A program made the translations under genes and the position numbers. The notes below the pieces were generated by a model that searched no databases, was not told where the DNA came from, and worked only from the letters and a program-made list of their open reading frames with translations. DNA of 6,195 bases from Prochlorococcus sp. AG-315-D17 (GTDB lineage: Bacteria > Cyanobacteriota > Cyanobacteriia > PCC-6307 > Cyanobiaceae), in assembly GCA_003283685.1 (NCBI GenBank), contig QBWD01000034.1:1-6195 (forward strand), written 5' to 3'. Position 1 is the stretch's first letter, and every line of letters begins with the position of its first letter. Shown in pieces: positions 1 through 5,744 of the stretch.

Positions 1-2
1 AT

Positions 3-2252
3 TTAAGCCAAGATCAATTATGTCAAACATTGGAAATTGGTTCTTTAGATGTTTCTCTTGATAGTGGAATAAGTTTCAAAGGTGTTCATGACTTGCAAAA
101 TATTCTTTTTATATGCTCCAGGGGAGGGGTTTCCTCAGGCGAAGACTTGTTGAAAGTAGCAGAAACGTTAAGAGCAGCCAGGAAATTACGAAAACTAATA
201 TTTGATCAAAATACTCGCCCAAAACTTTCTTTTTTGCTTGAAGATATAGCAACTTTACCTGATTTACAAAAACTACTGGAATATGGTTTGGATGAGGGAG
301 GTAGAATTGCTAATCGAGCAAGTACTCAATTATCTGAATTGCGTCATCACTGGTATGCCTTACGACTACAAAGAAGAGATATTCTTCAAGATATGATTAG
401 GAGGTTTCATTCTTTACTTCAGGATAATGTTATCTCTGAGCGATATGGTCGTCCTGTTTTGGCATTCAAATCAGGAACTGCTGATCAGATCAAGGGAATG
501 GTCCATGATAGTTCAGCTTCTGGAAATACTACTTATGTTGAACCTCAAGCTGTTATATCAATAGGAAATCGTTTAGCTAAAATAGGTTCAGAAATCTTAA
601 ATGAAGAGAGGAGGCTTTTAACTAATTGGAGCAAAGAAGTTGGAAAAAGTGCAAATTCAATAGAATTTTTAGGTGAGGTCCTTTTAAAGATTGAATTTTC
701 TTTAGCAAGAGCACGTTATTCAAAATGGCTTAATGGTGTCCCCCCCATTCTTGAGGATGAACAAAACGCTCCGTTTGATATCAAGAATTTTCGTCATCCA
801 TTATTAGTGTGGAATGACTTTCATGATAAAAAACATCAAGTTGTGCCTATAAGCTTTGATGTCTCATCTGATTTGAAAGTTGTAGCTATTACAGGTCCTA
901 ATACTGGGGGAAAAACAGTTGCTTTGAAAAGTATTGGTTTGGCAGTCTTAATGGCAAAAATAGGATTGCTTTTGCCTTGTACTGGTCATCCAAGAATGCC
1001 ATGGTGTGAACATGTCTTGGCTGATATCGGAGATGAGCAATCATTGCAACAGAGTTTATCTACATTTAGTGGACATATACTTCGTATAAGTCGAATACTT
1101 ACGGCTATATCAGATTCTCCTGGGACATCTCTTGTCCTTTTAGATGAAGTAGGTGCAGGGACTGATCCTTCTGAAGGAACTGCATTGGCTATTGCTCTTT
1201 TAAGGATCATGGCTGATAGAGCAAGACTAACAATTGCAACAACTCATTTTGGAGAGCTAAAAGCATTAAAATATAATGACTCAAGATTTGAAAACGCATC
1301 AGTTGCTTTTGATAGCGTAACTATTAAGCCAACTTTTAATTTGCAATGGGGTATTCCTGGTAGGAGCAATGCATTGGAAATTTCTCAAAGACTTGGTCTA
1401 GATATAGAAGTTATTAATAGTGCCCAAAAATTGATAAATCCAAAAGGTGTTGAGAATGTTAATCAAGTAATTAGAGGATTAGAGGAACAAAGAGAACGTC
1501 AACAGTCAGCGGCTGAAGATGCTGCTGCTTTATTAGCTAGAACTGAATTACTTCACGAAGAATTGCTTCAAGGATGGAAGAAACAACGTCAACAAACTGA
1601 TGAGATCAATGAGAAAGGAAGGAAAAAATTAGAATCATCAATCCGAGATGGACAAAAAGAAGTTCGCCATTTGATTAAGCGTTTGCGAGATCAAAATGCC
1701 AGCGGTGAAACAGCAAGACTTGCTGGCCAACGACTACGTCAAATGGAAAAGGGGTATCGAAATAATAGGAAAAATGAACTTAATCACTTATGGAAACCGA
1801 CCATTGGTGAAAAAGTTAGATTGACTTCCATTGGTAAGGCAGGAGAAATACTATCTTTTTCAGATGATGGTATGCAATTAACAGTCTTGTGTGGAGTCTT
1901 TCGCAGCACAGTTGATTTAACTGATATCGAGAGTCTTGATGGCAAGAAAGTACAAGTAAGTCAGGTCGTTAAGATAAATTCCTCTCAAATTAAGAAAAAC
2001 TTTTCTACTGTTCGAACTAAAAAGAACACAGTGGATGTTAGAGGTTTACGAGTATATGAAGCTGAGGGCGTTATTGAAGAAAAACTTAGAAATTGTAGTG
2101 GAGCTTTGTGGATTATTCATGGCATTGGTTCTGGAAAATTGAAAAAAGGTTTGAGGGCATGGTTCGAAACTCTGCCTTATATTGACAAGATTCTTGATGC
2201 AGAGCCTCATGACGGTGGCTTAGGTTGTACTGTAATTTGGATTATTAATTAA
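3..2252 (+). CDS. mutS2: MutS2 family ATPase/endonuclease, 5'-truncated by the window edge
   Basis: MutS2 is a MutS paralogue without the mismatch-recognition domains. It has been linked to suppression of recombination and, in Bacillus, to rescue of collided ribosomes; its job in cyanobacteria is less clear. The first in-frame start-like codon is a TTG at 30, but the frame is open to the window edge. Alignment from memory with the roughly 785-residue Bacillus protein suggests about 45 N-terminal residues are missing, so the real start lies upstream. Counting from the TTG, I see the core/clamp region with HDSSASGNTTYVEPQAV (about 160-175), Walker A GPNTGGKT (289-296), GDEQSLQQSLSTFSGH (from 334), Walker B LVLLDEVGAGTDP (from 368, D372/E373) and the switch His in TTHF (H406). 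A charged coiled coil (about 470-585), a small beta domain (about 588-640) and a C-terminal Smr nuclease domain follow, the last with VDVRG (668) and HGIGSGKL (H697). Every key motif is intact. It probably lies upstream of obg in the same direction, 100 bp away. Confidence 0.95.
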   Translation, partial: LSQDQLCQTLEIGSLDVSLDSGISFKGVHDLQNILFICSRGGVSSGEDLLKVAETLRAARKLRKLIFDQNTRPKLSFLLEDIATLPDLQKLLEYGLDEGGRIANRASTQLSELRHHWYALRLQRRDILQDMIRRFHSLLQDNVISERYGRPVLAFKSGTADQIKGMVHDSSASGNTTYVEPQAVISIGNRLAKIGSEILNEERRLLTNWSKEVGKSANSIEFLGEVLLKIEFSLARARYSKWLNGVPPILEDEQNAPFDIKNFRHPLLVWNDFHDKKHQVVPISFDVSSDLKVVAITGPNTGGKTVALKSIGLAVLMAKIGLLLPCTGHPRMPWCEHVLADIGDEQSLQQSLSTFSGHILRISRILTAISDSPGTSLVLLDEVGAGTDPSEGTALAIALLRIMADRARLTIATTHFGELKALKYNDSRFENASVAFDSVTIKPTFNLQWGIPGRSNALEISQRLGLDIEVINSAQKLINPKGVENVNQVIRGLEEQRERQQSAAEDAAALLARTELLHEELLQGWKKQRQQTDEINEKGRKKLESSIRDGQKEVRHLIKRLRDQNASGETARLAGQRLRQMEKGYRNNRKNELNHLWKPTIGEKVRLTSIGKAGEILSFSDDGMQLTVLCGVFRSTVDLTDIESLDGKKVQVSQVVKINSSQIKKNFSTVRTKKNTVDVRGLRVYEAEGVIEEKLRNCSGALWIIHGIGSGKLKKGLRAWFETLPYIDKILDAEPHDGGLGCTVIWIIN

Positions 2253-2269
2253 TTTAAGTTTAGGAAAAT

Positions 2270-2295
2270 AATAAAAAGTGATTTTACTTTTTATT
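2270..2295 (+). terminator. AT-rich perfect hairpin between mutS2 and obg
   Basis: AATAAAAAGT (2270-2279) and ACTTTTTATT (2286-2295) are perfect inverted repeats of 10 bp around the 6-nt loop GATTTT. The stem has only one G-C pair, so it is a weak structure. Its right arm is T-rich, which suits a weak intrinsic terminator or attenuator after mutS2, or a 3'-end stabiliser. The hairpin is seen directly; the role is inferred. In such AT-rich DNA a chance palindrome is possible. Confidence 0.4.
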
Positions 2296-2352
2296 TAGCA
2301 ATCATTTCTCCTAAGAATTAATATCAGATTAAGGACGATTTAATATTACTAA

Positions 2353-3342
2353 GTGCAATTTATTGATCAGGCTCTTATTTCTGTGAAAGCAGGCTCGGGT
2401 GGCGATGGGATTTCTGCCTTTCGAAGAGAAAAATATGTTCCAGCGGGTGGGCCTTCAGGTGGAGATGGAGGCCAAGGGGGGAATGTCATTTTGGAAGCAG
2501 ATGATAATTTACAGACGCTTTTGGATTTTAAATTTCAGAAATTAATTTCTGCAGAGAATGGTTTTAGAGGTGGGCCAAATAAATGCACTGGAGCATCAGG
2601 GAAAGACGCCATACTCAAGGTTCCTTGCGGAACAGAGGTCAGAGATTTCTCGACAAATATTATTCTTGGAGATTTAACTGCCAAAGGGGAGCAACTTGTT
2701 GTTGCTTTTGGAGGGAAAGGAGGATTTGGTAATGCTCGCTATTTGTCTAACAGCAATAGAGCTCCTGAAAAATTTACTGAAGGGACAGAAGGAGAGGAAT
2801 GGTCTTTGCAATTGGAATTGAAATTATTGGCAGAAGTTGGAATTATTGGGTTACCAAATGCAGGAAAAAGTACTTTAATTTCTGTTTTATCCTCAGCAAG
2901 ACCAAAAATTGCTGATTATCCTTTTACAACTTTAATTCCTAACTTAGGGGTCGTTAGAAGACCTTCTGGCGATGGAACAGTTTTTGCAGATATTCCAGGT
3001 TTAATTTCTGGGGCGTCAAAAGGAATAGGTTTGGGGCATGATTTTCTGCGGCATATTCAAAGGACAAAGCTTTTAATCCATCTAATTGATGCAGGGTCTC
3101 CAGATCCATTAAAAGACGTAAGGATCATAGAGAAGGAATTAATATCTTATGGCCATGGGTTAATTTCTCGTCCTAGACTTTTGGTTCTCAATAAAAAAGA
3201 ACTTTTAAATCCAAATAAATTGAACAAACTTTTATTAGATATGGAGCAATTGACAGAACAAAAAATTTATACCATATCTGCTGCTATGAATATTGGATTA
3301 GATGAATTATTGCTCTCTGTTTGGAATGAACTTGATTATTAA
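2353..3342 (+). CDS. obg: Obg/CgtA GTPase, ribosome assembly
   Basis: Obg is an essential GTPase that binds the 50S ribosomal subunit and helps its late assembly; it is also tied to stress signalling through ppGpp. The start is GTG. The codon just before it is TAA, so no earlier start is possible, and MQFIDQ followed by the AGSGGDG and [18 protein letters not shown] signatures is the standard Obg N-terminus. Residues 1 to about 158 form the glycine-rich Obg fold. The G domain follows, with G1 GLPNAGKST (166-174), G2 in DYPFTT (188-193), G3 DIPGL (213-217), G4 NKKE (280-283) and G5 SAA near the end. G4 has Glu where the textbook motif NKxD has Asp. At 329 residues it lacks the extra C-terminal domain of some Gram-positive Obg proteins and the acidic tail of E. 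coli ObgE. An AAGGA at 2331-2335 is too far upstream to act as a normal ribosome binding site. Confidence 0.97.
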   Translation: MQFIDQALISVKAGSGGDGISAFRREKYVPAGGPSGGDGGQGGNVILEADDNLQTLLDFKFQKLISAENGFRGGPNKCTGASGKDAILKVPCGTEVRDFSTNIILGDLTAKGEQLVVAFGGKGGFGNARYLSNSNRAPEKFTEGTEGEEWSLQLELKLLAEVGIIGLPNAGKSTLISVLSSARPKIADYPFTTLIPNLGVVRRPSGDGTVFADIPGLISGASKGIGLGHDFLRHIQRTKLLIHLIDAGSPDPLKDVRIIEKELISYGHGLISRPRLLVLNKKELLNPNKLNKLLLDMEQLTEQKIYTISAAMNIGLDELLLSVWNELDY

Positions 3343-3370
3343 TTAATTGTTATGAGTGGAATAAAAGTAC

Positions 3371-3399
3371 TTGTATTTAATCAAATTCTTAGTCATAAA
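3371..3399 (+). promoter_or_regulatory. possible promoter for the 60-codon gene
   Basis: The 77-bp gap after obg holds TTGTAT (3371-3376) and CATAAA (3394-3399) separated by 17 bp, a weak match to a sigma-70 type promoter. A second -10-like GATAAT lies at 3404-3409 but has no partner at the right distance. The gap has no hairpin that would clearly end obg transcription, so read-through from obg is equally possible. Confidence 0.2.
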
Positions 3400-3419
3400 T
3401 AGAGATAATTTGTTTACTT

Positions 3420-3602
3420 ATGAACTTCTACAGTTGCTTTGATAGACAAGGGAAAACCATTGCTCGTTGTCAGACTGATCAGGAAATTAAAGTTCTTGAA
3501 AAAATGGGGCGACCCATAGCTGAAATTCGCCAAATGAAAAATGAGGAAGCAGTAGTGTGTTCGTTAGTTAGTAGTCCTTCAGATTTTAATATGGACTATT
3601 AA
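3420..3602 (+). CDS. small conserved-looking protein of unknown function, 60 aa
   Basis: I do not recognise a named family. The protein is soluble, with no membrane segment or signal peptide. It begins MNFYSCFDRQGKTIARC, which suggests a short beta hairpin. A predicted helix follows (about 18-40, with QEIKVLEKMGRPIAEIRQM), then AVVCSLV and a polar tail ending in DFNMDY. Three cysteines (6, 17, 47) are spaced unlike a zinc finger. The case for a real gene is an ATG start, amino-acid use like its neighbours, no competing ORF, and a strong hairpin terminator starting 12 bp after the stop. No clear Shine-Dalgarno sequence is present, as is common in these genomes. It lies 77 bp after obg in the same direction and converges on CP12; neither position reveals its role. 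Confidence 0.75.
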   Translation: MNFYSCFDRQGKTIARCQTDQEIKVLEKMGRPIAEIRQMKNEEAVVCSLVSSPSDFNMDY

Positions 3603-3614
3603 TTAAGAGCATTA

Positions 3615-3646
3615 AAAAAGGGAGTAGTTAAATCTGCTCCCTTTTT
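3615..3646. terminator. bidirectional intrinsic terminator between convergent genes
   Basis: GGGAGTAG (3620-3627) pairs with CTGCTCCC (3634-3641) with one T-G wobble, around the loop TTAAAT. The stem is extended by an A-tract (3614-3619) and a T-tract (3642-3646), giving up to 13 bp. On the + strand it forms a classical GC stem plus T run just after the 60-codon gene. On the - strand the A-tract becomes the T run, and the hairpin lies 10 bp past the CP12 stop. One element can therefore end both transcripts. Confidence 0.9.
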
Positions 3647-3656
3647 GTTTGATAAT

Positions 3657-3875
3657 TTAATCGTCGTATACTAAACATTCTGGTTCATCTGGATTCGCAT
3701 CACAGAAAAGTTCCAGTGCATTTGGATCATGTTTGTCTTCAGGATGATGTTCCTTATATTCCTTAAGAGAATTAAGTTCATCTTCTAAGTGATGGAGCTT
3801 AGATTCATTGCCCTGAGCTTTTGCTTGTTGAATCTCAGATTCATCCTTCTGAATATGCTCGTCAATGGTTTTCAT
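3657..3875 (-). CDS. cp12: CP12, redox regulator of the Calvin cycle (divergent type)
   Basis: CP12 is a small, largely disordered protein that bridges GAPDH and phosphoribulokinase into an inactive complex in the dark and releases them when thioredoxin reduces its disulfides. The diagnostic end is visible: CDANPDEPECLVYDD, with the C-terminal cysteine pair (C58, C67) and the YDD tail that enters the GAPDH active site. I chose the ATG at 3873-3875, giving 72 residues, because MKTIDEHIQKDESEI aligns with usual CP12 N-termini and the length fits the family. The frame runs on upstream to an ATG at 4002-4004 (115 residues) that has an AAGGAGG, so a longer product cannot be excluded. The N-terminal cysteine pair is absent, as reported for some cyanobacterial CP12s, and the usual AWD-x-VEEL core is replaced by a charged LEDELNSLKEY helix. 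GAPDH binding seems secure; phosphoribulokinase binding is less certain. Marine cyanophages carry cp12 homologues, but nothing here looks phage-derived. Confidence 0.92.
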   Translation of the reverse strand: MKTIDEHIQKDESEIQQAKAQGNESKLHHLEDELNSLKEYKEHHPEDKHDPNALELFCDANPDEPECLVYDD

Positions 3876-4055
3876 AGCGTCTTGTAAGAGCAGGATCTTT
3901 TGACTAATAACAAGATAATTATGACGGAGGGAAATTGCACGTGGTTTGTGAATTTGGTTGGATTTCCTCACCATTGCCGGACTTAATAGACCTCCAAAAG
4001 TCATCTTTTGTAAGTTTCCTCCTTGAATTGTATAATTTATAATTGGTCGATTTAT
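3876..4055 (-). promoter_or_regulatory. CP12 leader: in-frame open extension and possible structured 5' UTR
   Basis: This is the region between the DUF2301 stop and the chosen CP12 start. From 4004 to 3876 it is open in frame with CP12 for 43 codons and is about 40% GC, higher than the window generally, so it is not typical AT-rich spacer. It may be a real N-terminal extension or a conserved leader RNA. The part nearest DUF2301 (4025-4055) is very AT-rich, with TTGAAT (4059-4054) and several -10-like strings (TATAAA at 4041-4036, TACAAT at 4032-4027), but none has ideal spacing. A separate CP12 promoter here is an inference. Confidence 0.35.
4018..4024 (-). promoter_or_regulatory. strong Shine-Dalgarno-like AAGGAGG upstream of the long CP12 ORF
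   Basis: The - strand reads AAGGAGG here, the best ribosome-binding match I noticed in the window. It ends 13 nt before the ATG at 4004, longer than the usual 5-9 nt. It supports translation from the long start of the CP12 frame, though the spacing is poor and most genes here show no such site. Confidence 0.4.
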
Positions 4056-4718
4056 TCAACTATCAGATGTTGTTAGCTTCCTTTGGCTTTCTAAAAAATC
4101 AAAAACGCTCTTATCTCCTATATCTGCTTCTGCTGGCAAGTTGAATTTTCTTATTCCCATTAGTAGTAAAAGTAAGGATGACACCACTAGCATTGCAAAA
4201 GTAAATCTTTCATTAGCTAATTCAGTTAAATATCCAATTAAAGCAATAGGAATAAAAATCGTTATCCCTATTGCTTCAATTCTCCTAAAACAAAAAAACT
4301 CTTTGAAACCAATGCCTGTTAAAGCAGCAAAAAGTGGTCCGATAAGTAATATAGATTTTGGATTTTCTCTAAGACCATAGATTATATTTGTTAATCCAAA
4401 GTGATAGGCAAGTATTGCAAATCCCATACAACCAGTTACCCAAAAAATTGTTAATGTTTGATGTAATGGTTTTAAGTATATATGTATCCACTTAAGACTT
4501 AAACCCATACTGATTGTCATGCCAAGTATCCAAATCCATATTTGATGAGATCCATTAGTAAACCATTGAGCTATTCCTGTTGAAAAGAATAAGCCGCAGA
4601 AAAGAATTGATAAACGGTAAAAGAGAACTTCTTTTTTATCATTAGAAGTTACTATGAAATCACCATAGACTCCTTTAATTGAATTAGAAGATTGAAAGTA
4701 GGAATTTGCTTGTTTCAT
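4056..4718 (-). CDS. DUF2301 family integral membrane protein, function unknown
   Basis: A 220-residue protein with six predicted transmembrane helices at about 31-51, 58-80, 87-107, 120-143, 149-167 and 172-190, and short polar tails at both ends. The stretch YGLRENP (114-120), followed by GPLFAALTGIGFKEFFCF and an EA pair (127-149), matches my memory of the cyanobacterial and plastid-lineage DUF2301/COG5413 family, whose biochemical role is not established. Length fits that family. It starts 9 bp after the stop of the upstream GST-like gene, so the two are probably cotranscribed and read leftward toward CP12. No Shine-Dalgarno sequence precedes the ATG. The pairing with a glutathione-type enzyme could hint at membrane redox or quinone metabolism, but that is guesswork. 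Family assignment is from motif recall only. Confidence 0.85.
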   Translation of the reverse strand: MKQANSYFQSSNSIKGVYGDFIVTSNDKKEVLFYRLSILFCGLFFSTGIAQWFTNGSHQIWIWILGMTISMGLSLKWIHIYLKPLHQTLTIFWVTGCMGFAILAYHFGLTNIIYGLRENPKSILLIGPLFAALTGIGFKEFFCFRRIEAIGITIFIPIALIGYLTELANERFTFAMLVVSSLLLLLMGIRKFNLPAEADIGDKSVFDFLESQRKLTTSDS

Positions 4719-4727
4719 TTTTGATAA

Positions 4728-5702
4728 TTACTGATTTACGATTTTGCCTATACTTTCACCTTTTGGAATAATACTACTTGGATTTAATGGAAACAAAGCT
4801 CCGAAATAATCTTTTCTCCATGCATCAGCATCACATGTTTCTTTAATATTATATAAATTAAAAATCGTTTTTCTCCATTTAATTATATTTGGAAATGATT
4901 GAATGGGTCTCTTGCTGCACTTGAATAGAGGTTCATAAACAGATTCCCATCTGATCAGAGTAGGGAAAAGTCTTATATCAGCAATTGTTAAATCTTTACC
5001 GCAGAGCCAAGGTCCTTTTAAATGAAGGGTTTCTTCAATAATGTTTAGGCTTGAGAATAAATCTTTGGACGCATTTTCGTAAGCAGTTTGATTCCTTGCA
5101 AAGCCACATTTATAAACTCCATTATTAATATTTTCTTGAACTAAGTCTTGCCATTTTGCTATTTCTTCTTGATAATACTTTGGATTTAGTTCAAAACTTT
5201 CATTAGATAAAGGCCAACTATCTAGTATTTCTATAATTTGAGCGCTTTCATTATTTATTAATCTTGGTTTTGAATTGGGTTCTTTGCCTGGATCAAATAA
5301 TATTGGTACAGTTGCTCTTTCAATCTTGTTATTTCCGAAACTACGATAAACCTCCATAAGCGTTCTGGACCCTTTTAAAGGAGGATTGAAAATCCACCTA
5401 CCATTTTCATTGTCAACCTGAGCGATATGAAGATTGATTGAGTTTTTTAGACCTTTCATTTCATAAACCATCCATGCTCGATGAGCCCAGGGACAACTTT
5501 TACCAACAATTAAACATGGATATTGATCAATATCTCTTTCTTTTAAATCTTCTTTGCTAGGGATAATTGTTTGGATTTGCTTGTTTGCTGGTCTTTTGTA
5601 ATTACCGTTTTTATCAGAGGGACCAAGCCCGTTCATCAGAAGCTTCCATTGAAAACTCCATATCCACTTGGCTGTTTTTACAAGTATTGGTGCTGTCGCC
5701 AT
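4728..5702 (-). CDS. glutathione S-transferase, glutathionyl-hydroquinone reductase-like (ECM4/YqjG/PcpF type)
   Basis: Xi-class GST enzymes reduce glutathionyl-hydroquinones to free hydroquinones with glutathione, using a catalytic cysteine. The 324-residue protein has the class signature CPWAHR (70-75, nucleophile C70), a cis-Pro turn TVPILF (131-136) and an ESAQI glutathione-binding turn (152-156). The helical domain has NNGVYKCGFARNQ-AYE (193-209), GKDLTIADIRLF (235-246), and the Xi-class VYEPLFKC (255-262). Length is typical for the group. These motifs separate it from ordinary GSTs of about 200 residues. It is probably cytosolic, since no signal peptide is seen. In a phototroph a plausible substrate is a glutathione adduct of a quinone formed under oxidative stress; that is inference. 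It is the first gene of a likely two-gene unit with DUF2301 and is divergent from the aspartoacylase gene 42 bp away. Confidence 0.88.
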   Translation of the reverse strand: MATAPILVKTAKWIWSFQWKLLMNGLGPSDKNGNYKRPANKQIQTIIPSKEDLKERDIDQYPCLIVGKSCPWAHRAWMVYEMKGLKNSINLHIAQVDNENGRWIFNPPLKGSRTLMEVYRSFGNNKIERATVPILFDPGKEPNSKPRLINNESAQIIEILDSWPLSNESFELNPKYYQEEIAKWQDLVQENINNGVYKCGFARNQTAYENASKDLFSSLNIIEETLHLKGPWLCGKDLTIADIRLFPTLIRWESVYEPLFKCSKRPIQSFPNIIKWRKTIFNLYNIKETCDADAWRKDYFGALFPLNPSSIIPKGESIGKIVNQ

Positions 5703-5744
5703 GAAATTATTTTAAGATTATGTTGTGTTATTTAATTAGTTTTT
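5703..5744. promoter_or_regulatory. 42-bp divergent intergenic region
   Basis: This short, very AT-rich gap separates the start codons of the leftward GST-like gene and the rightward aspartoacylase gene, so promoters for both must lie here or overlap the coding ends. On the - strand CATAAT (5722-5717) is a fair -10 match that would give a 5' leader of only about ten bases. I find no good -35 for it and no convincing + strand promoter. No ribosome-binding sequence is present for either gene. Confidence 0.4.

Noticed and set aside
30..32. TTG as the true start of mutS2
   Set aside because: The frame is open upstream to the window edge and family comparison says the N-terminus is missing, so the TTG is an internal Leu codon.
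986..1210. 74-codon ORF on the - strand inside mutS2
   Set aside because: It lies antisense to the Walker B and signature region of an intact MutS2; its translation looks like no protein family and it is a frame shadow.
2331..2335. AAGGA as ribosome binding site of obg
   Set aside because: It ends 17 nt before the GTG, too far for normal initiation.
3352..3402. 16-codon ATG ORF (MSGIKVLVFNQILSHK) after obg
   Set aside because: Too short to support, no ribosome binding site, and such ORFs are expected by chance in AT-rich spacer.
4141..4380. 79-codon ORF on the + strand
   Set aside because: It is antisense to the DUF2301 gene, whose membrane helices account for the open frame; Ile/Ser/Lys-rich translation without motifs.
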